A DNA stretch of 64,000 bases, taken from NCBI RefSeq assembly GCF_024868665.1, contig NC_079901.1, positions 4,953,912 through 5,017,911 on the forward strand, in the 5' to 3' direction. Positions 27,212 through 41,333 of the stretch are shown here, in pieces; position 1 is the first letter of the stretch; each line of letters starts with the position of its first letter. The notes under the pieces are model-generated. The model saw nothing but the letters and a program-made list of their open reading frames with translations. It made no database searches and was not told the DNA's origin. Origin of the DNA: Triplophysa rosa (Eukaryota > Chordata > Actinopteri > Cypriniformes > Nemacheilidae). Position numbers and translations under genes: made by a program.

Positions 27212-30200
27212 GTATATTATCTTACACTTTATCAACACTGTGTGTGTTTCAATGACGTCATGGCGCCGCAGTTTGTGTATGTTTCTTTGCTACATTGTTT
27301 CGTGCACGCGAGTTTAGAATGTTGCATGTGTAACGCTCTTTATGACGCCTCCGCGTTTCTCGCGCTCTCTGAGGGGAACAAAGCGTCCCTGATCAGCTGC
27401 GTGTATGTGTGTCTCCTGCTGACATAAGCACAAAAATTCACACACTCTTATATAAGAGCATGTGTAAATGTACTTATTATAATACAGCAAACCACATCGA
27501 CGAGCTGTAAACATAACACACGTAACTGTGTGTTATCTGTTGGGTGTGAGTTTGTTTTGAATGGATGTATGTTTATTTTCTGTGTGTAAATTGATTTGTT
27601 TTGTTGTTTGCCGGTTTGCTTTGATTGGGTACATAGTTGTTATTTGTTGGGTGAGGGTTGAAATGACGGCATTGCAGAAGATATCGATTCAATCAAGATT
27701 CAATAGATGATGAACAGTGGAATGGATGACTTGAGGAGTGACTAGTTAAACTAGTAAGCAGGCATTCAGTGTGGATTTGCATGACATTACCTGTCCTCAC
27801 TCCCTCCCCCATACATTTGTCAGAAAGGTAGCTTCACGTTTTACCATAGCTACTGTATGTAAATGATCTTGGAGCTGCCAAACGGTCTGTACATAACTGC
27901 TGTACTTTTGACTCTACACTTCCATGTTTGGACCGGCTGGATCTGTTGTAATTTGGCCCCTGTGACTGTGGTTTGCCCCCACATCTCTAGCCAAAGCTGT
28001 CAGTTTACAAAAGCCAACAGACTGCCCAGACTAGCCAAAAATGTTTAGTTGGGACACAATTTGGATAGGAAAGTATCCTTCGAAAAAATAAAGAGACTCA
28101 CTGTGTTCTGTCAGTGTCTTCAGAGTCAGCTGGATTTGTTTTCGTGGATTAGAGCCATGTGTTTTGTTTTGGTTTGCACAGAGTGTTGGTTGCTGTCAGA
28201 AGATGTGTTTTGGAGTATATCCCTTCTGTGCTATTGTTATTTGGAACATACTGCCCACTGATGGAAATAGCAGGCTGTTCACGTATAGTTGTTCTCTCTC
28301 TTCCTCTTCCATCTTTACTCATATGCATATATTCTTTTAAAGAATATTTACATCATGAATCTTTTTATGCCATAGCAATTTATGATTACCATATGTTGTC
28401 AAGTTCTAAAAGAGCACTATAAAGGCACCATAAAAGCAGTCTATATGACTTCTATAAGTCATACAATAAAAACAGATGGATGTTTGTATATTCAGTGATA
28501 AATGGCTTCTACTTGCAGCTTCCAAATCAAATATGCCACAAGCTGGATGTCATGACGTTTGGTTGGGACTTTGATTTGGATCTGGTTCTCATACAAAGAT
28601 AATCTATGGGTTCAGAAACATAATAAACATATGGGTTTGGAGTAGAGATGCAACAATACAGCTCACCCACGGTTCAATACGAACCTCGGTTTTTGGCACA
28701 CGGTTTTCGGTTTGGCTCTTCGGCACATAAAGTGTTTTTGATTGTTTTATGCTTATGTGACAGGAACAGTTAAAACTTAAGAAGAAGAAAAAACGATTTT
28801 ACTCAAACTCTCTTTATTTTACTTGACTTATTTTATTATCTTTAAGCAAAAAACAACTTGTACAAATTCCTGGTGTATTTAATAAATGTAAAGATTTACA
28901 CTGGCAGCTCACAGCAGTTTTTGGTTTACTGTTCATCATCATGCCAGTGAAGAGGTTTTGCGCATCAGAGTATAAATGACGTGATGCAAAACTTGCGATT
29001 GCTGGAAGTAAACGTGCGCTCAATGGGAAAGGCCAAAGATAATATATTAACAAGGTGCGCCACTGCCATTGCAATAAATTGTAAGAAATGCAGTGCTAAA
29101 TAGCTGCTTGGAGGCACTCTTGCTATGACGTAAATAGCTGTCCGAAAGGATGACTTTTGTTAAACTGACTTTGGCATGGTGCTGTAGACGCTCTTTCTGA
29201 ATGTGCTGAGAGCAACGCGAACGTGCTGCTTTCGTATGCAGTGTAAAAATACATTCTTGATGTGCCAAATTTGGACATTATCACTTTAGTACAACGGGCA
29301 TACAATAATGCCAGCCCACGTCTGTTCGTCAGCATTATACTCGACAACAGCACATTGCTTCTCGTGTTGCAGGCAGTCTTGTTTCACCGCCCAACCACCA
29401 CACGCTATTAGATGTTGGGGATGCGTTTATCTATCTCAGCATACAGACAAACACGGACAGAGCCAGTTCACAGTGTAATTAAGCGCACAGAAAAATGTAA
29501 ACGCAAAACCGGAAAACCGCAATTCACTTACACGTATTGAACCGTGGAGGTCGTACCAAACGGTTCAATATTATATTGAGTATTGTGGCATCCCTAGCTT
29601 GAAATGACATAAGGGTGTCAGAATTGTCATTTTTGGGCCAAGCATTTCTTTGAGTTCACATTTCAAAAGTGATGTGTTAGTGTTTTTGGCCCTGTTAACA
29701 CCTAGAATTGTGATCCCTCTCCTTTGAATGGTTGTCTTCGGATTTCGGGTGTTTCTGGCACTAGTGTAACCCTCTCAATAAACTCAGACGTGTAACAGGA
29801 TCATGTGGCTTTCTTTGGATTCTCTTAGGGCTAAAAATCAATTCAGCTGTAGCTGATACCAATAAACATCTCTTGTTTGACATGGTAAACAAATACATGT
29901 TTTACTTAACGTTATTGATCCAGCAACAGTGCGTTTGATCGGTTTGGTCTGAGTGTTCATACTGTGGTCAGCACTTTGTTAAGGGCTAATGCTAAATCCT
30001 GAATGTTCATCTGGGTTGTGACTGAAGACACATCCCGGCTTTTTTGAGAGTTTTAATGACAGGTATGCTATGCAGCCCATTGAGAGATAGTAGTTCAGCT
30101 TTGATGATTCAGCTTTGAATGTTTTGGCTATCATGTCATGAGCTGAAACATTTCTTGTAGATCCAGTTGTGTGGAAACACTGAGAGAAATTATGTCATAT

Positions 30201-33200
30201 TTCATCAGGGTTGGATCAGGAGATAGAGTTTGGGCTGGGATGTCTGGGCTTGAACAGCTGTTTGTCATGACAGAGTTTCTCTTGAGCTGGGTGGTGCAGA
30301 GAGAGCTTTACATCCAACAGAAAGTGAAACTAGTGTGTTAATGGTTGCTAGTTTGCATGTTTGCCTTATCAGGTTAGCAGGGTTGAGATTGTTTCCGTTA
30401 CATTCAGCCCAAAACCAGGTTTAACATCTGCCATTGTTTAAAAAACTTTTGTGCTATTGTAAGTGTACAATAATAATTTAGGGAGTTCAGAACGACGAAA
30501 ATGATGTGAATTGAGTGGCCTGATTGCAAAGTATTCGTCTCCATCGTGACTTCCGCGCAAAGAAATTCCAATTTGAGCAGCAAAATTCACGCGAAAATGT
30601 CATTGACAGTTAACACATCTGGTTTGACACGTCCGGACACATGAAGACACTCCCCACCACGCAATGTTTTTCATGTCACTCAAACAAATAAAAACAAATA
30701 ATCCTGTGAGTGATACAGAGCTAGGAACACGATGCTTCGCGTTTGGTGTGAATGCACAGTTACAGTCGGGTGTCTTTTAGTATTTTGTGAAATATTCTTT
30801 AAAAAATTGTGTTATGAAATAAAACTTAATAGAGTTCAAAAACTCATAAAAGTAAAAAGTACTGTAATAGAATGGTTTATTTAAAGTTAGGAGTAGGACT
30901 CAATGCAATGATTGGTTGAACCTCTTCTTTTATGCTGTTTTTATAGACCACTTTACTGGTTCAGGTTGTGAAGAGACCATTGTAAGAAACAAAACAAAAG
31001 ACACTACCTGCCCTAGCTTTAAATAAACATGCATTAATACAACATATTGTACCATTATACATAAATACATTTTAGTAAATATCTTAATTTGCTATAATGA
31101 GAAATTAAAGGGGAAATGTGCTTTAAATGAATTATCCCTAATATTTTTTTGGGATGCACTGATAGTAGTATCAGTAGTACACCAGTATGGGGTATCGCCC
31201 GATACCAAGCTCATGTACTCGTACTCGTAATGACACACCGATACCTCACGTGACATACATAGAGCCCTATGATTTCCGCAATGTGTAACACGTGGACGAA
31301 ATCGAGGAATCCAGGCATTTCCTAAAAAGAAATTAGCGCTTAACAGCTAACGAAATATTCAGATACTGTTTAAATATGTATTTTGCTTGTTTTGCGTTAT
31401 CGTGTGTGTGAAAGAGTGGTGCGGTTGCGTGTACTGAACGCATTGTGCTTGTGTAGGTTTCAGCGCCAGCGTTTCACTGCACGAGAACACGAACACATAA
31501 ACAAACACCATTTGCGGCGATCCGTCAAAATAAAAGTCCGGTTAATTTAAACAAACGCTCTTCAAAATAAAAGTCCGATTGACTTGAACAAGTTATAATA
31601 CACTCACATTTTACCACACCACCCCCATTAAATTTTGTATAATTTGACAACAGAGTATATTGTTTACTTTAGTAAACTGAAGTAAATGTGCTAGTAAAAT
31701 TGTGCTACTTCATTTAAAAATAGTACTTAAATTTAAGTAGACCTATAAACAAAAGAAAAAAAGAAAATGTACCAGTAAGATACTGGTTTATTAACATTAT
31801 TGTACATTATACAGGCATCGGTTATAGGTATCGGCGAGTACCAGAAAAAAATATCTGTACCCAGTCTTTAAAAAATGGTATCGGTGCATCCCTAATTTCT
31901 AGCATGTTTTGATTGTTTCTTTAAGTCATATAGATTTGTTTAAAAAATTGGAGCTGACAGGGTGTGTGATTTTGTCCATTCACAGTACCCATGTATGGTA
32001 CAACCTGTGGAAACAGTCAGCAGTCTTGCGTAACTTCTTTATCTCCTATGACCATGTGCCCTTTCAGCTGGGGGGCTGGCAGTGCCATTACATCACTTCC
32101 TGTGTGGCTGTGATCTTTAATGATGACCACCATGGTGCTGGAAGCAGAACTGTTGAGATGGACAGGTTCTGAAGGGGTGAAACTGTTTCTGGACCAGGGC
32201 TCAGAGCCTCTTACACAAATAACTGTACACACAGTGGACACAGCGTGAGGAGTGAGGGACATCTGGACCTGTAGCTTTTCCCGCTGTCGGTGTAAACACT
32301 CACTGTGGGTGTTTCTATTATTGGTGCTTGTACAAGCTGTATACCCAAACAACTCGACCGCACCTGAGACTCTACTAGTATTACTCGGCTAGAACAGACT
32401 GTATCGAATGAAGAGCTGTTACATAAAATCTTAGTTGCGTCTGCTTCTTGTGATTTTGTCTATGTTGCCCTTTTGGAGGACACATGAAATGTTGCTGGCC
32501 ATTGCACATCTGAACAAGCACAGCTATTATTAAAAACATGGTGACATATTCATATGCCCTTTTAAAAAAACTCAAAACCAAGGCTAAAACCCTTGTTATT
32601 ATCGTAGAATTCATTTGCATTTAAATGGGGCACTGTTTGAAAGGCTGTGCAAAGACTTAGTGTTATGATCATTTTTCAGCTCAGTGAGTGTGTTCTGGTT
32701 ATCATCATTGGTTTAAGATAAGATTGTCCATGCTGCTGCTCGCATCTGAAGTAAGCTGGCATGAAAAAGAACAGGGCACTGGGAAGGGTGGGAAACATAT
32801 TAAAGCTATACTGCCTTCATCACATCCTAAAATTCAGTAGATATCTTGGATCATGAGCCATTGTGGGTTTAAGACCGCATCTTATATTTTTCTACGCTGT
32901 ATTACACTGTGTCTACACCAGACGCGATGCGACAGGATAAAAAACAATAGAATGTATTAGAACCTATTATAATTTTAAATTTTGGATGCGGTGCACCACG
33001 ACACGACAAACCCATTAAAGGGAAAGTTTACCTCAAAATCAAAATTGTGTTATTTTTTACTCACCCACATGACGTTCAACATGTTCTAAGACCTCCCGGC
33101 GTCCTTGGAACACAAATACAAAAAATACAAATTTTTTTAGGGACATCCGAGAGATTTGAAGGCCTCCTCATAGACATGGTTATAGTTTTTGTCAAGGTTC

Positions 33201-36200
33201 AGAAAAGTACTAAAGACATCGTTAAATTGGTCCATTCGCTCATAGTGGCTCAATTGAATTTTTTTGAAGGGACGAGAATACTTTATATGCGAAAAACAAA
33301 CCAAAATAACAAGTTTAATCGCTATATTCATGGGGCGTTCGGTGCACAAACCGAATGCGCATGCGTCAAAGTGCTCTTGTGAATGCGCACCATAGACTGA
33401 CATGACAGAGGAGAATATATCGATCGAGTATCGGTATAATTGGTGACCTTTATTGTTATGCATTGCACAAGTGCTTTTTGTTACAATCTAAATGCCATAG
33501 GCTATACTGCAACAGTTTATTCCTCTGAGGTAATGTTGATGTATGATATGAACATCAGTAAGTGTTTATCTTAGATAAAGAAAGGACCATTTTTGAAGAA
33601 CATGTTCATTGAAGCACAAGAATTCGATTAAATATTCAATTATGGTAGATATATTCCCATTAATTGGTAGAAGAACCCGATTTTTTCCTAACATTTAACA
33701 GCAATGTTTTAGTCATGTCCTGTATAATAAACCGCATGATACTGGTTAAACTAAAAAAAATGCATGGGTTATTTTATTGGGGTATAAATTAACTATGCTG
33801 GGTTGTTTCAGTGCAAAAATGTTAGAACATAAAGAACATTTTATAAACATTTACCCAACAGCTGGGCTTGTCCCTTTTGACCCAATGCTGGGTTGAAAAT
33901 AACCCAACATTTTTTGCATGATTGTAGACCGAAAGGATTAGGGATGCCATTTTGTATGAAATGATGCTATTTCAGTTTTAGAAAACTATGCAAAGTTGTA
34001 GTTGCGACAGACAGCCATGAACAGCATAAGTTTGGCAGAGAAATATTTGCTATTTGCTTTTCTCTGTATTAATTTAACCTGAAGATTCTTAACGGGGTTG
34101 TTCACCTAAAACAAAAATTCTGAAAAAAAATTATTCACCCTAACATTCTTCAAAATATTTGTTCTGCAGAAGTCATACAGGTTTGGAATGACGTGAGGAT
34201 GAGTGAAATCATTTTGGGGTGAACTATCCCATTAACACTAAAAAGATCTTTAATAGAAGTTTTGCTATGCAGTTGACTGTTGGAGGACATTTTGATGTCT
34301 GTCAACATGTATTTATATTTGTATTTATTTCAGAAGGATTTATTTTACCCTCATGATTTAAAACAAATCTGTGGTGGACTCCAGCTGATTATCTATTCAT
34401 GGGTTTGTGCTCAGGGCTGTGCTGGTATGGGCCCCTCTCTTTTGTTACTCTGTCCCTTGGGGGTCTTTCCACAAAAGTTTAAGCACATGGAACCAGCCCG
34501 GGCAAAACCTCTATGAAACCTCAGTTGAACAAAGACAGTCATCATATGTATCCGTCCTGACTTTCAATGGATGATTTTTAATGAGGTTGACGTGGTAAAT
34601 CTAAACCTTTAAACCTGCCCTGACACTGACACACAGTGTAACTCCTCAGTATCGCTGTTAAATGAGTTTTCCACTCAGGTCTGGCTCACAGTGAGTGTCT
34701 TTAAGATGTTTTCTTCAGATTGTTTGCCGTAGGGTGTGTCTGTCCTTTGCCTCTCAAATTACCAAGCAATTACCGTCCTGTGATAATCTGTACTGCAAAA
34801 CACAAATTATAAGAAGATCCGCATGGCTCGGTGTTTACATTTCTCCCGTTGCTATTGACAACCGGGATCAGTTGCACTGGTGGCCTGGTTTGTCCGCATC
34901 TCAAATAGTCTGTCCCACACAAACAGCTGATCATGTGCTGTGGAAACTGTGCACACACACATAACACAGTTAATTTGGGACAATAGGTCACTCGAAGCAT
35001 GTGAAGTTATGGCAGGACATTTCGACTCAAAGCAGAAATGTAGAGGTGCGTATCAGATTTTTGTATATGTTTTTTAAGTGTAAGATGCGATGGTTGCCCT
35101 AGCCTGAACTCAATGGCTTTAAAGTTTCCATGAAATCAAAATGCAAATGTTTTGTCTTTTAGCATAAATAGCTTTGGATTAAAGCGTCTGCTAAATGACT
35201 AAATGTAAATACAGTATGACATGCTTAAAGGATGTCTCTAAACTAGTATGCTCCAATACATTGACACATTTATACGCATTTAAAACTTGTCATAAGATTC
35301 AGGCTATAAAGTAACCTGAACACAATTGGCTATTTTAACTCAGCTATGTATTGTGCTAACGTTGTGTTTAAGTGGAAATGACATCAACACATCAATCAAA
35401 GCTGTGCGTTTCAAAGTGAGTCTTTAATATTAGACAAATTAAAGGAGTATTTCACCTTCAAAATGAAAATTCTGTCATCATTTACTCACCTTCTTGTCAT
35501 TTCAAACCTGTATGACTTTCTTCCGCAGAACACATAAGAAGATATTTTGAATAATGTTGTTAACAGCCCCCCCATTCACTTGCATTGGTTACAATAGAAG
35601 TGAATGGGGAGCTGTGATGTTCTGTTACCAACATTTTTCAAAATATCTTCTTATGTGTTCTGCGGAAGGAAGGAAGTCATACAGGTTTGAAACGACAAGA
35701 GGGTGAGTAAATGATGACAGAATTTTCATTTTGAAGGTGAACTACTCCTTTAAGTTTCAAAATTTTTGTAACTTCTGTTCTGGTATATAGAACGCATACT
35801 TTTCATTATACAATTGATTCCTGATAGATTATGTTGTATTTTTTATTGTTGAATATCACTCACAACAATACATCAGATTATGGGAGTAAATGAGCTGGGA
35901 ATGTCCCAAGGCTGTGATTGTTATCCCTTTAGATTTAGAGACAAATTTTACAAAACCAAAGTTCAATTCTTACAATTTGTGTTGGTGAGTAAAGCTTCTG
36001 TTTTTCAGATAGCTCGTGTGTCTGGGGAAGACAGGTGTGTGTGTGTGTTGGTGTGATCTGCTGTGAACTTTTCTGTAAGCTGCAGTTTTCAGACAGGTGG
36101 CTGATGGTTCCTCCAGGCTGTTAGAGGCAGTTGGCCCTTTCGTGGAGCTCAGACCGATTTGGGGCACACTTGACCCGTAAGACATGAATTATCCGCAAGT

Positions 36201-39200
36201 TTTTGTTTTGTTGTCTGTCATTATGAGTTTAGTCCAGAACGCTCTTTGGTTCAGATGGAGCTGTTTGGAGGAACATTTTTTAAACGACTTCAAGGCCCTG
36301 ATATCTGAAGAGAACTTGTGTATTTCTCCGGGCAGCTGTTGACAGAGCTGAGATCATTAAGAATAATGCTTCTGTGACATGTTACAGTGTTTACTTAATA
36401 CATATTAATATTATCGTGCCTCTAAAATGACTTCAAGAGCATGTGTGCAAGAAAATAAATAATAACCAGTGACGTCGGAGCCAAACGTTAACAATCCAAT
36501 AAAAACCAGTTATTAAAATCCAGTCCAAAAAATCCAGTATTTTTTTCTTGCTGGTGCCTGCATAGAAAAGTAAAAAGGCTCAATTTTTTGGATTAAAAAA
36601 TCTTTAAAAGCATAATTTGGCTTTAATTTACCTCATCATTTTACTCTATGATGATGTCTGTGTTACACACTCCTCTTTTTCACTTCTGCAGTCTTTGTGT
36701 GTCTTCTTTTGTGTGTGTGTTTTTTTTCTTGTGTGTGATTTTGATCAATCCTGTTACATTCTCAACAACACCATAAAAGACACGATTAATTGTGACCTTC
36801 ACACCGCATCACCCATCTCCAGATGCCTTTTCTTCTCACCACACGTCTTCACTCCATCCCTTTTTCCTCTCTTTTCATGTGTCCGGTTGGATCAATGGGT
36901 GCCGTCTGAGCGGGCCACATTTGGCCTCGCTGACTCAAGGTCATGTTCTGAACACAGATGAAGACTATGTAATATTTCCTAGTTTTTCAGATGAAATGTC
37001 AAATTGCTCTGGATTCATTGAGATAGATACAGTCCTGACAGGAGGCCATGCATGTGTACTCACTCTGTTATGTTGTTCCTAACTTGCGTTTTCGGAACAC
37101 AAACAAAGGTGTTTTACAGAAGTTTCATGCTGCTGTTCAGCTATTTAATTAAGTAATACAGGTTTGAAGTAACAAACGTGAGCAAATTATTATTGTGTAA
37201 ACTATGATATTTTAAAGCTCTAGGTTTAGAGTCTCTATTTGGTGATCATAACGTCCGTGTACGTATCAAATGATGTGACAAAAAAGCATAGTCTACATAT
37301 GCTAAATTCATTTTAACTTCTTTTAAGTGCATGATAAATCTTTGTGTTTGTTGTCAAGTGTTTCGATGTGTCTTCCCTTAAACGTGCTGCGTGTACTTTT
37401 TTTGGAGGATATTGACAGAAATGCAATATAATGTGCTATGTGTTCAGAGACCTTGTGTGTATAAGGACCTTACATAATGAAGCGTTATGTTTATATTACC
37501 TTACAATGAGCTATTTCTATCTATACACTGCGGTCCCCCTTGCATCTAATTCGTCATGTTGTGTCAGTCACCATTGTGCTTCGAAAGGGAGGGGTGGAGT
37601 GAGCCATTGGTTGCAATTCGCAACCTCACCACGGTTTCCCGGACAGGGATTATCTTAAATCAGGACTAAGCCTTAGTTAAATTTGGATATTTAAGTAGTA
37701 GGGTTGCGCGGTAAACCGGTTCTGGAAATTTACCGGTACATGTTAGATTTCAATCGGTTCAATAACAGAATTTTGCTTGTTTTGGTACTTGAAACGCTGC
37801 TTTTCCAAAGGTCACCGCTATGCGGCAGTATGCCACAGAACTGACGCAGAACCGGCAACATAGAAGAACAATATGAATCGCTCTACAAGCACTTTTGCGA
37901 TCATTTAAACTGAGACACTGTGAGTGATTTATTACAAATTCAGCTCTTTCTACTTTTGCTGAGAGATCTTTAGATTGTTTTACAGTGTAACGTATATTCT
38001 ACATGCTGCGATGCGTCTGTACATCCCCATTCAACGGCATACATAGCATATATAATGTTATCTCTGTTCCAGACATCTCAGTTAGCCTACTAATCATCAT
38101 GAAGTTCTCTTTCGCGTCTTGTATATGTTCTTATACTGTCAAATACACACGCTGTTATGTCAAAAACACAAAAGGTTCACATAAGCACAGTCCGTTGTTT
38201 TTTAAATGTATCATCACAAAAAGAATTTGCCTCAAAGTAAAAGTAACCTAATACATCTGTGTCACATATTAAAGAGAAAATGAAACTTTTGTAGCTTTAT
38301 TTAGAGTCATTGCATATTTATTTTATACAGTAAAGACTGTGCAGTGTTTTATTTTTATTCATAATTCAGTTTTCATCTTGAATGCTACTGTTAAATAGGC
38401 CTACTTGAAACATTTAATTGTTGTTCAAAATTTAATTGTTCATATTCATGGGATTATTATGATAAGTCTATATAACCAAAGCATTTTCAGTAATACAGTG
38501 TAAAAGTATAAAAATAAAATGGTGCTATATAAAAATAAAATATGCATTAAAGCAGTTACAGCAGTTTCATGCAGTCTTCTTAATATTTTTTCAAATAATT
38601 TATTTTGGGGCTGGTTATTGATCACCTATGGTACCAATGTGGTACCTATATTACTGGTATTAGATTCTGGTACCGTACCGAAGCCAAAATGTTGGCATCG
38701 AGCCAACGCTATTAAGTAGTCTTTAAAAACATTACTGTGTGCATCTTGAAAATCATACTAGTTTATTTTAAGATATGTCAGTGCAAGTTGTTTTCGATCA
38801 AGACACCTCTAAAATTAAAGTTAGTTTGAGACTAGGCTTAAGCCCTGTCCAAGAAACCGTCCCATAATGTGTGTGTGGTGTGTATATTTAATATGTATAT
38901 TCGTAATTTGGTTCCAAAATGAGATAACTCCATTTAAAAAAAAATCTAAAATCATGTTTGTTTATTATGTTATCATGTTTTTATTGTGTTAGTTATCTGT
39001 ATTCTTTTAGTTATTATGGTTTAAATCAAAACAAACCAACTGCAGTTTCATTGATATTAATTGGAATGCACAATAAAATTAGAGTTATCTCACTTCGGAA
39101 CCAAACTCTTCATATATAAATACACAAACTTTCATGTATATATTAAAGATATATGACTATTATATGTTTATATTTCTACATAACGTAAACATATGTGTGT

Positions 39201-41299
39201 AAATATGTATTATATATATACAAATGGTATTTCATACATTGTGCATGTATAGCCTATAAATATAAATGCCAAAGCGCGTCACACATATATTATATAAGCA
39301 AACATTTATTTTGGAATCAATTAATTGCGATTAATCGATTTGACAGCACTAGTTTGCTTAAATCTCCTGCATGCCATTTCTGGCATAGGGTTTTAGAAGA
39401 GATCTCCAACATGTCACAAAGCTCAGATCTCCTAAGTAATGCATAATCTCATGCAAACCCAAAAAGATTATGCATCTTTTCTTTTGTGGTTTTCCAAAGA
39501 TTTTTAAATACGTGTGTTAGGTGTACTTTCTCACAACAACTCTCTCTGTCTCTCTTAGCTCTCTCTCTCTCTTTCTGGCCCACAGACAGGAAACTGTTTT
39601 CACAGCTTGGCAGAAAGCCACTAACCAATCACAGCACAGAGCTTGTTGCTATGTTAGTTTAGAGTCTGCCCCACTGAACTCTGGGAGGAAAGTTTTGGCT
39701 AGGTAAATCTGTAGGGTGAAGGTTCCACATTCAAGTGAACGTTTGCTGGACAAATGAGACTTGACCGCAGTTTTTCTCACCGGAGAGGTGGAAAGCGGGA
39801 ACTCTGCAGCGATTCCTCAAACAAAAACAACCCAAACTCAGCATCTCACCTCCCATGAGAAATACAGTCAATAGGTGCCAACTTGTGCCAAGCATTTGAG
39901 ATTTGTGTGGGACTCTACGTGGAGGCTGAACTGGTGAAAGGCAGGCGTGGAGAAGGCAGGCAAAACCCTGAATGGATAAAGTCTCTTTGTGTTTACAACA
40001 GAGAACAAAGACTTCATGTCAGCTCATGGAAAAACTGCACTGACAGTTACAACACGACACACACAAACTACCTTCTGCTTTAGACGATATCTCGCTTTGG
40101 TAAAATTCTTAGGCAGAATTACATATCTGTCACAGGGAATGCGAATAACGAAATCTGAAGGTTGCTTAACGGTAGACAGTAAAGCAGCTTTACTAGTTAG
40201 GGAACAGATTTGCTGTGATGTATGTCATGGTGTGGCCAGCTTCTATTCACAGTCTGTGAAAGGAGATAATTATAGGGGTTCATTTCATCAGCCAGTAAGG
40301 TTGACCTGCTTGTCTGTCTTTCTTCTCTCGCTCTCTCTATTTTTGTCTTGTACCCAACATTCACTTACTGCATTAGTCCTGCTTTGGACTGAAGCTTATA
40401 GGTGTGTCTTGTGTTAGTTTGTTAAGGGGTTATTTCGTTTAACTGCATATCATTTTGTATCTGATGTTAAAGGGATAGTTCACCCTGTAAATTACTCTTT
40501 CTTCTGAGGAACACAAAAGAAGATATTTTGAGAAATGTCTCGGTGATTTTGTGTCCATACAATGGAAGTCAATGTTGTTTGTTTACCAGCGTTCTTCCAG
40601 ATATCTTACTTGTTGTGCAGAAGAAAGTCTGATAAGTTTGTATAACATGAGGGCAAGTAAATGATGAAGGAATTTTCATTTTGTGTGAACTATCTATAGT
40701 TTGTTATTGCTGATGTACTAGCATCACTTCAATTGCGGAAACAATGACTGTTTTTAAACATGTTTCCAGAATAGCCATATCTTTCATGGTCTTTGACATT
40801 TGCATTCTGGGATTTCTGTTGTTCCTGGGTCGCCAGCTGTTCTTCCCTGTATATTCTAGTTATATTTCTTTCTATATTTCTGATCTTGGGCACTCTTCAC
40901 TATTTTGTGTCTCTCTGCCACAGTAACCATTGAAACTTTGTAATTGCAAATGTTCTGTCACTTTTATGCCTTCCTTATCACTCCCGTAACGTCTTAGAAA
41001 TAGCCCAAGACGCTTCTGCTAGTTCTATTGTGACTTTTTTCTAATGTTCATTTTTGTAGAAACTGGGACACAGAAAACTAAAGCAATATCTAGATTATTG
41101 TTGGTTTTTGAATTTCCAATCTCTTTAGTCCACTGCAGTCTTATTCCCCCTGTTTTAGATCATTTATCAGTGATGAACTTTTTACATCAGACCAATGACC
41201 TCATTTTAAGTTTCGTAAGCGTAAAAGTCAATATAATCAAAGCAATGCCACTGCATGCCAGTCAGATCAGTGCCAGGTTGCACACACACACACATACAA

Positions 41300-41333
<34 letters not shown>

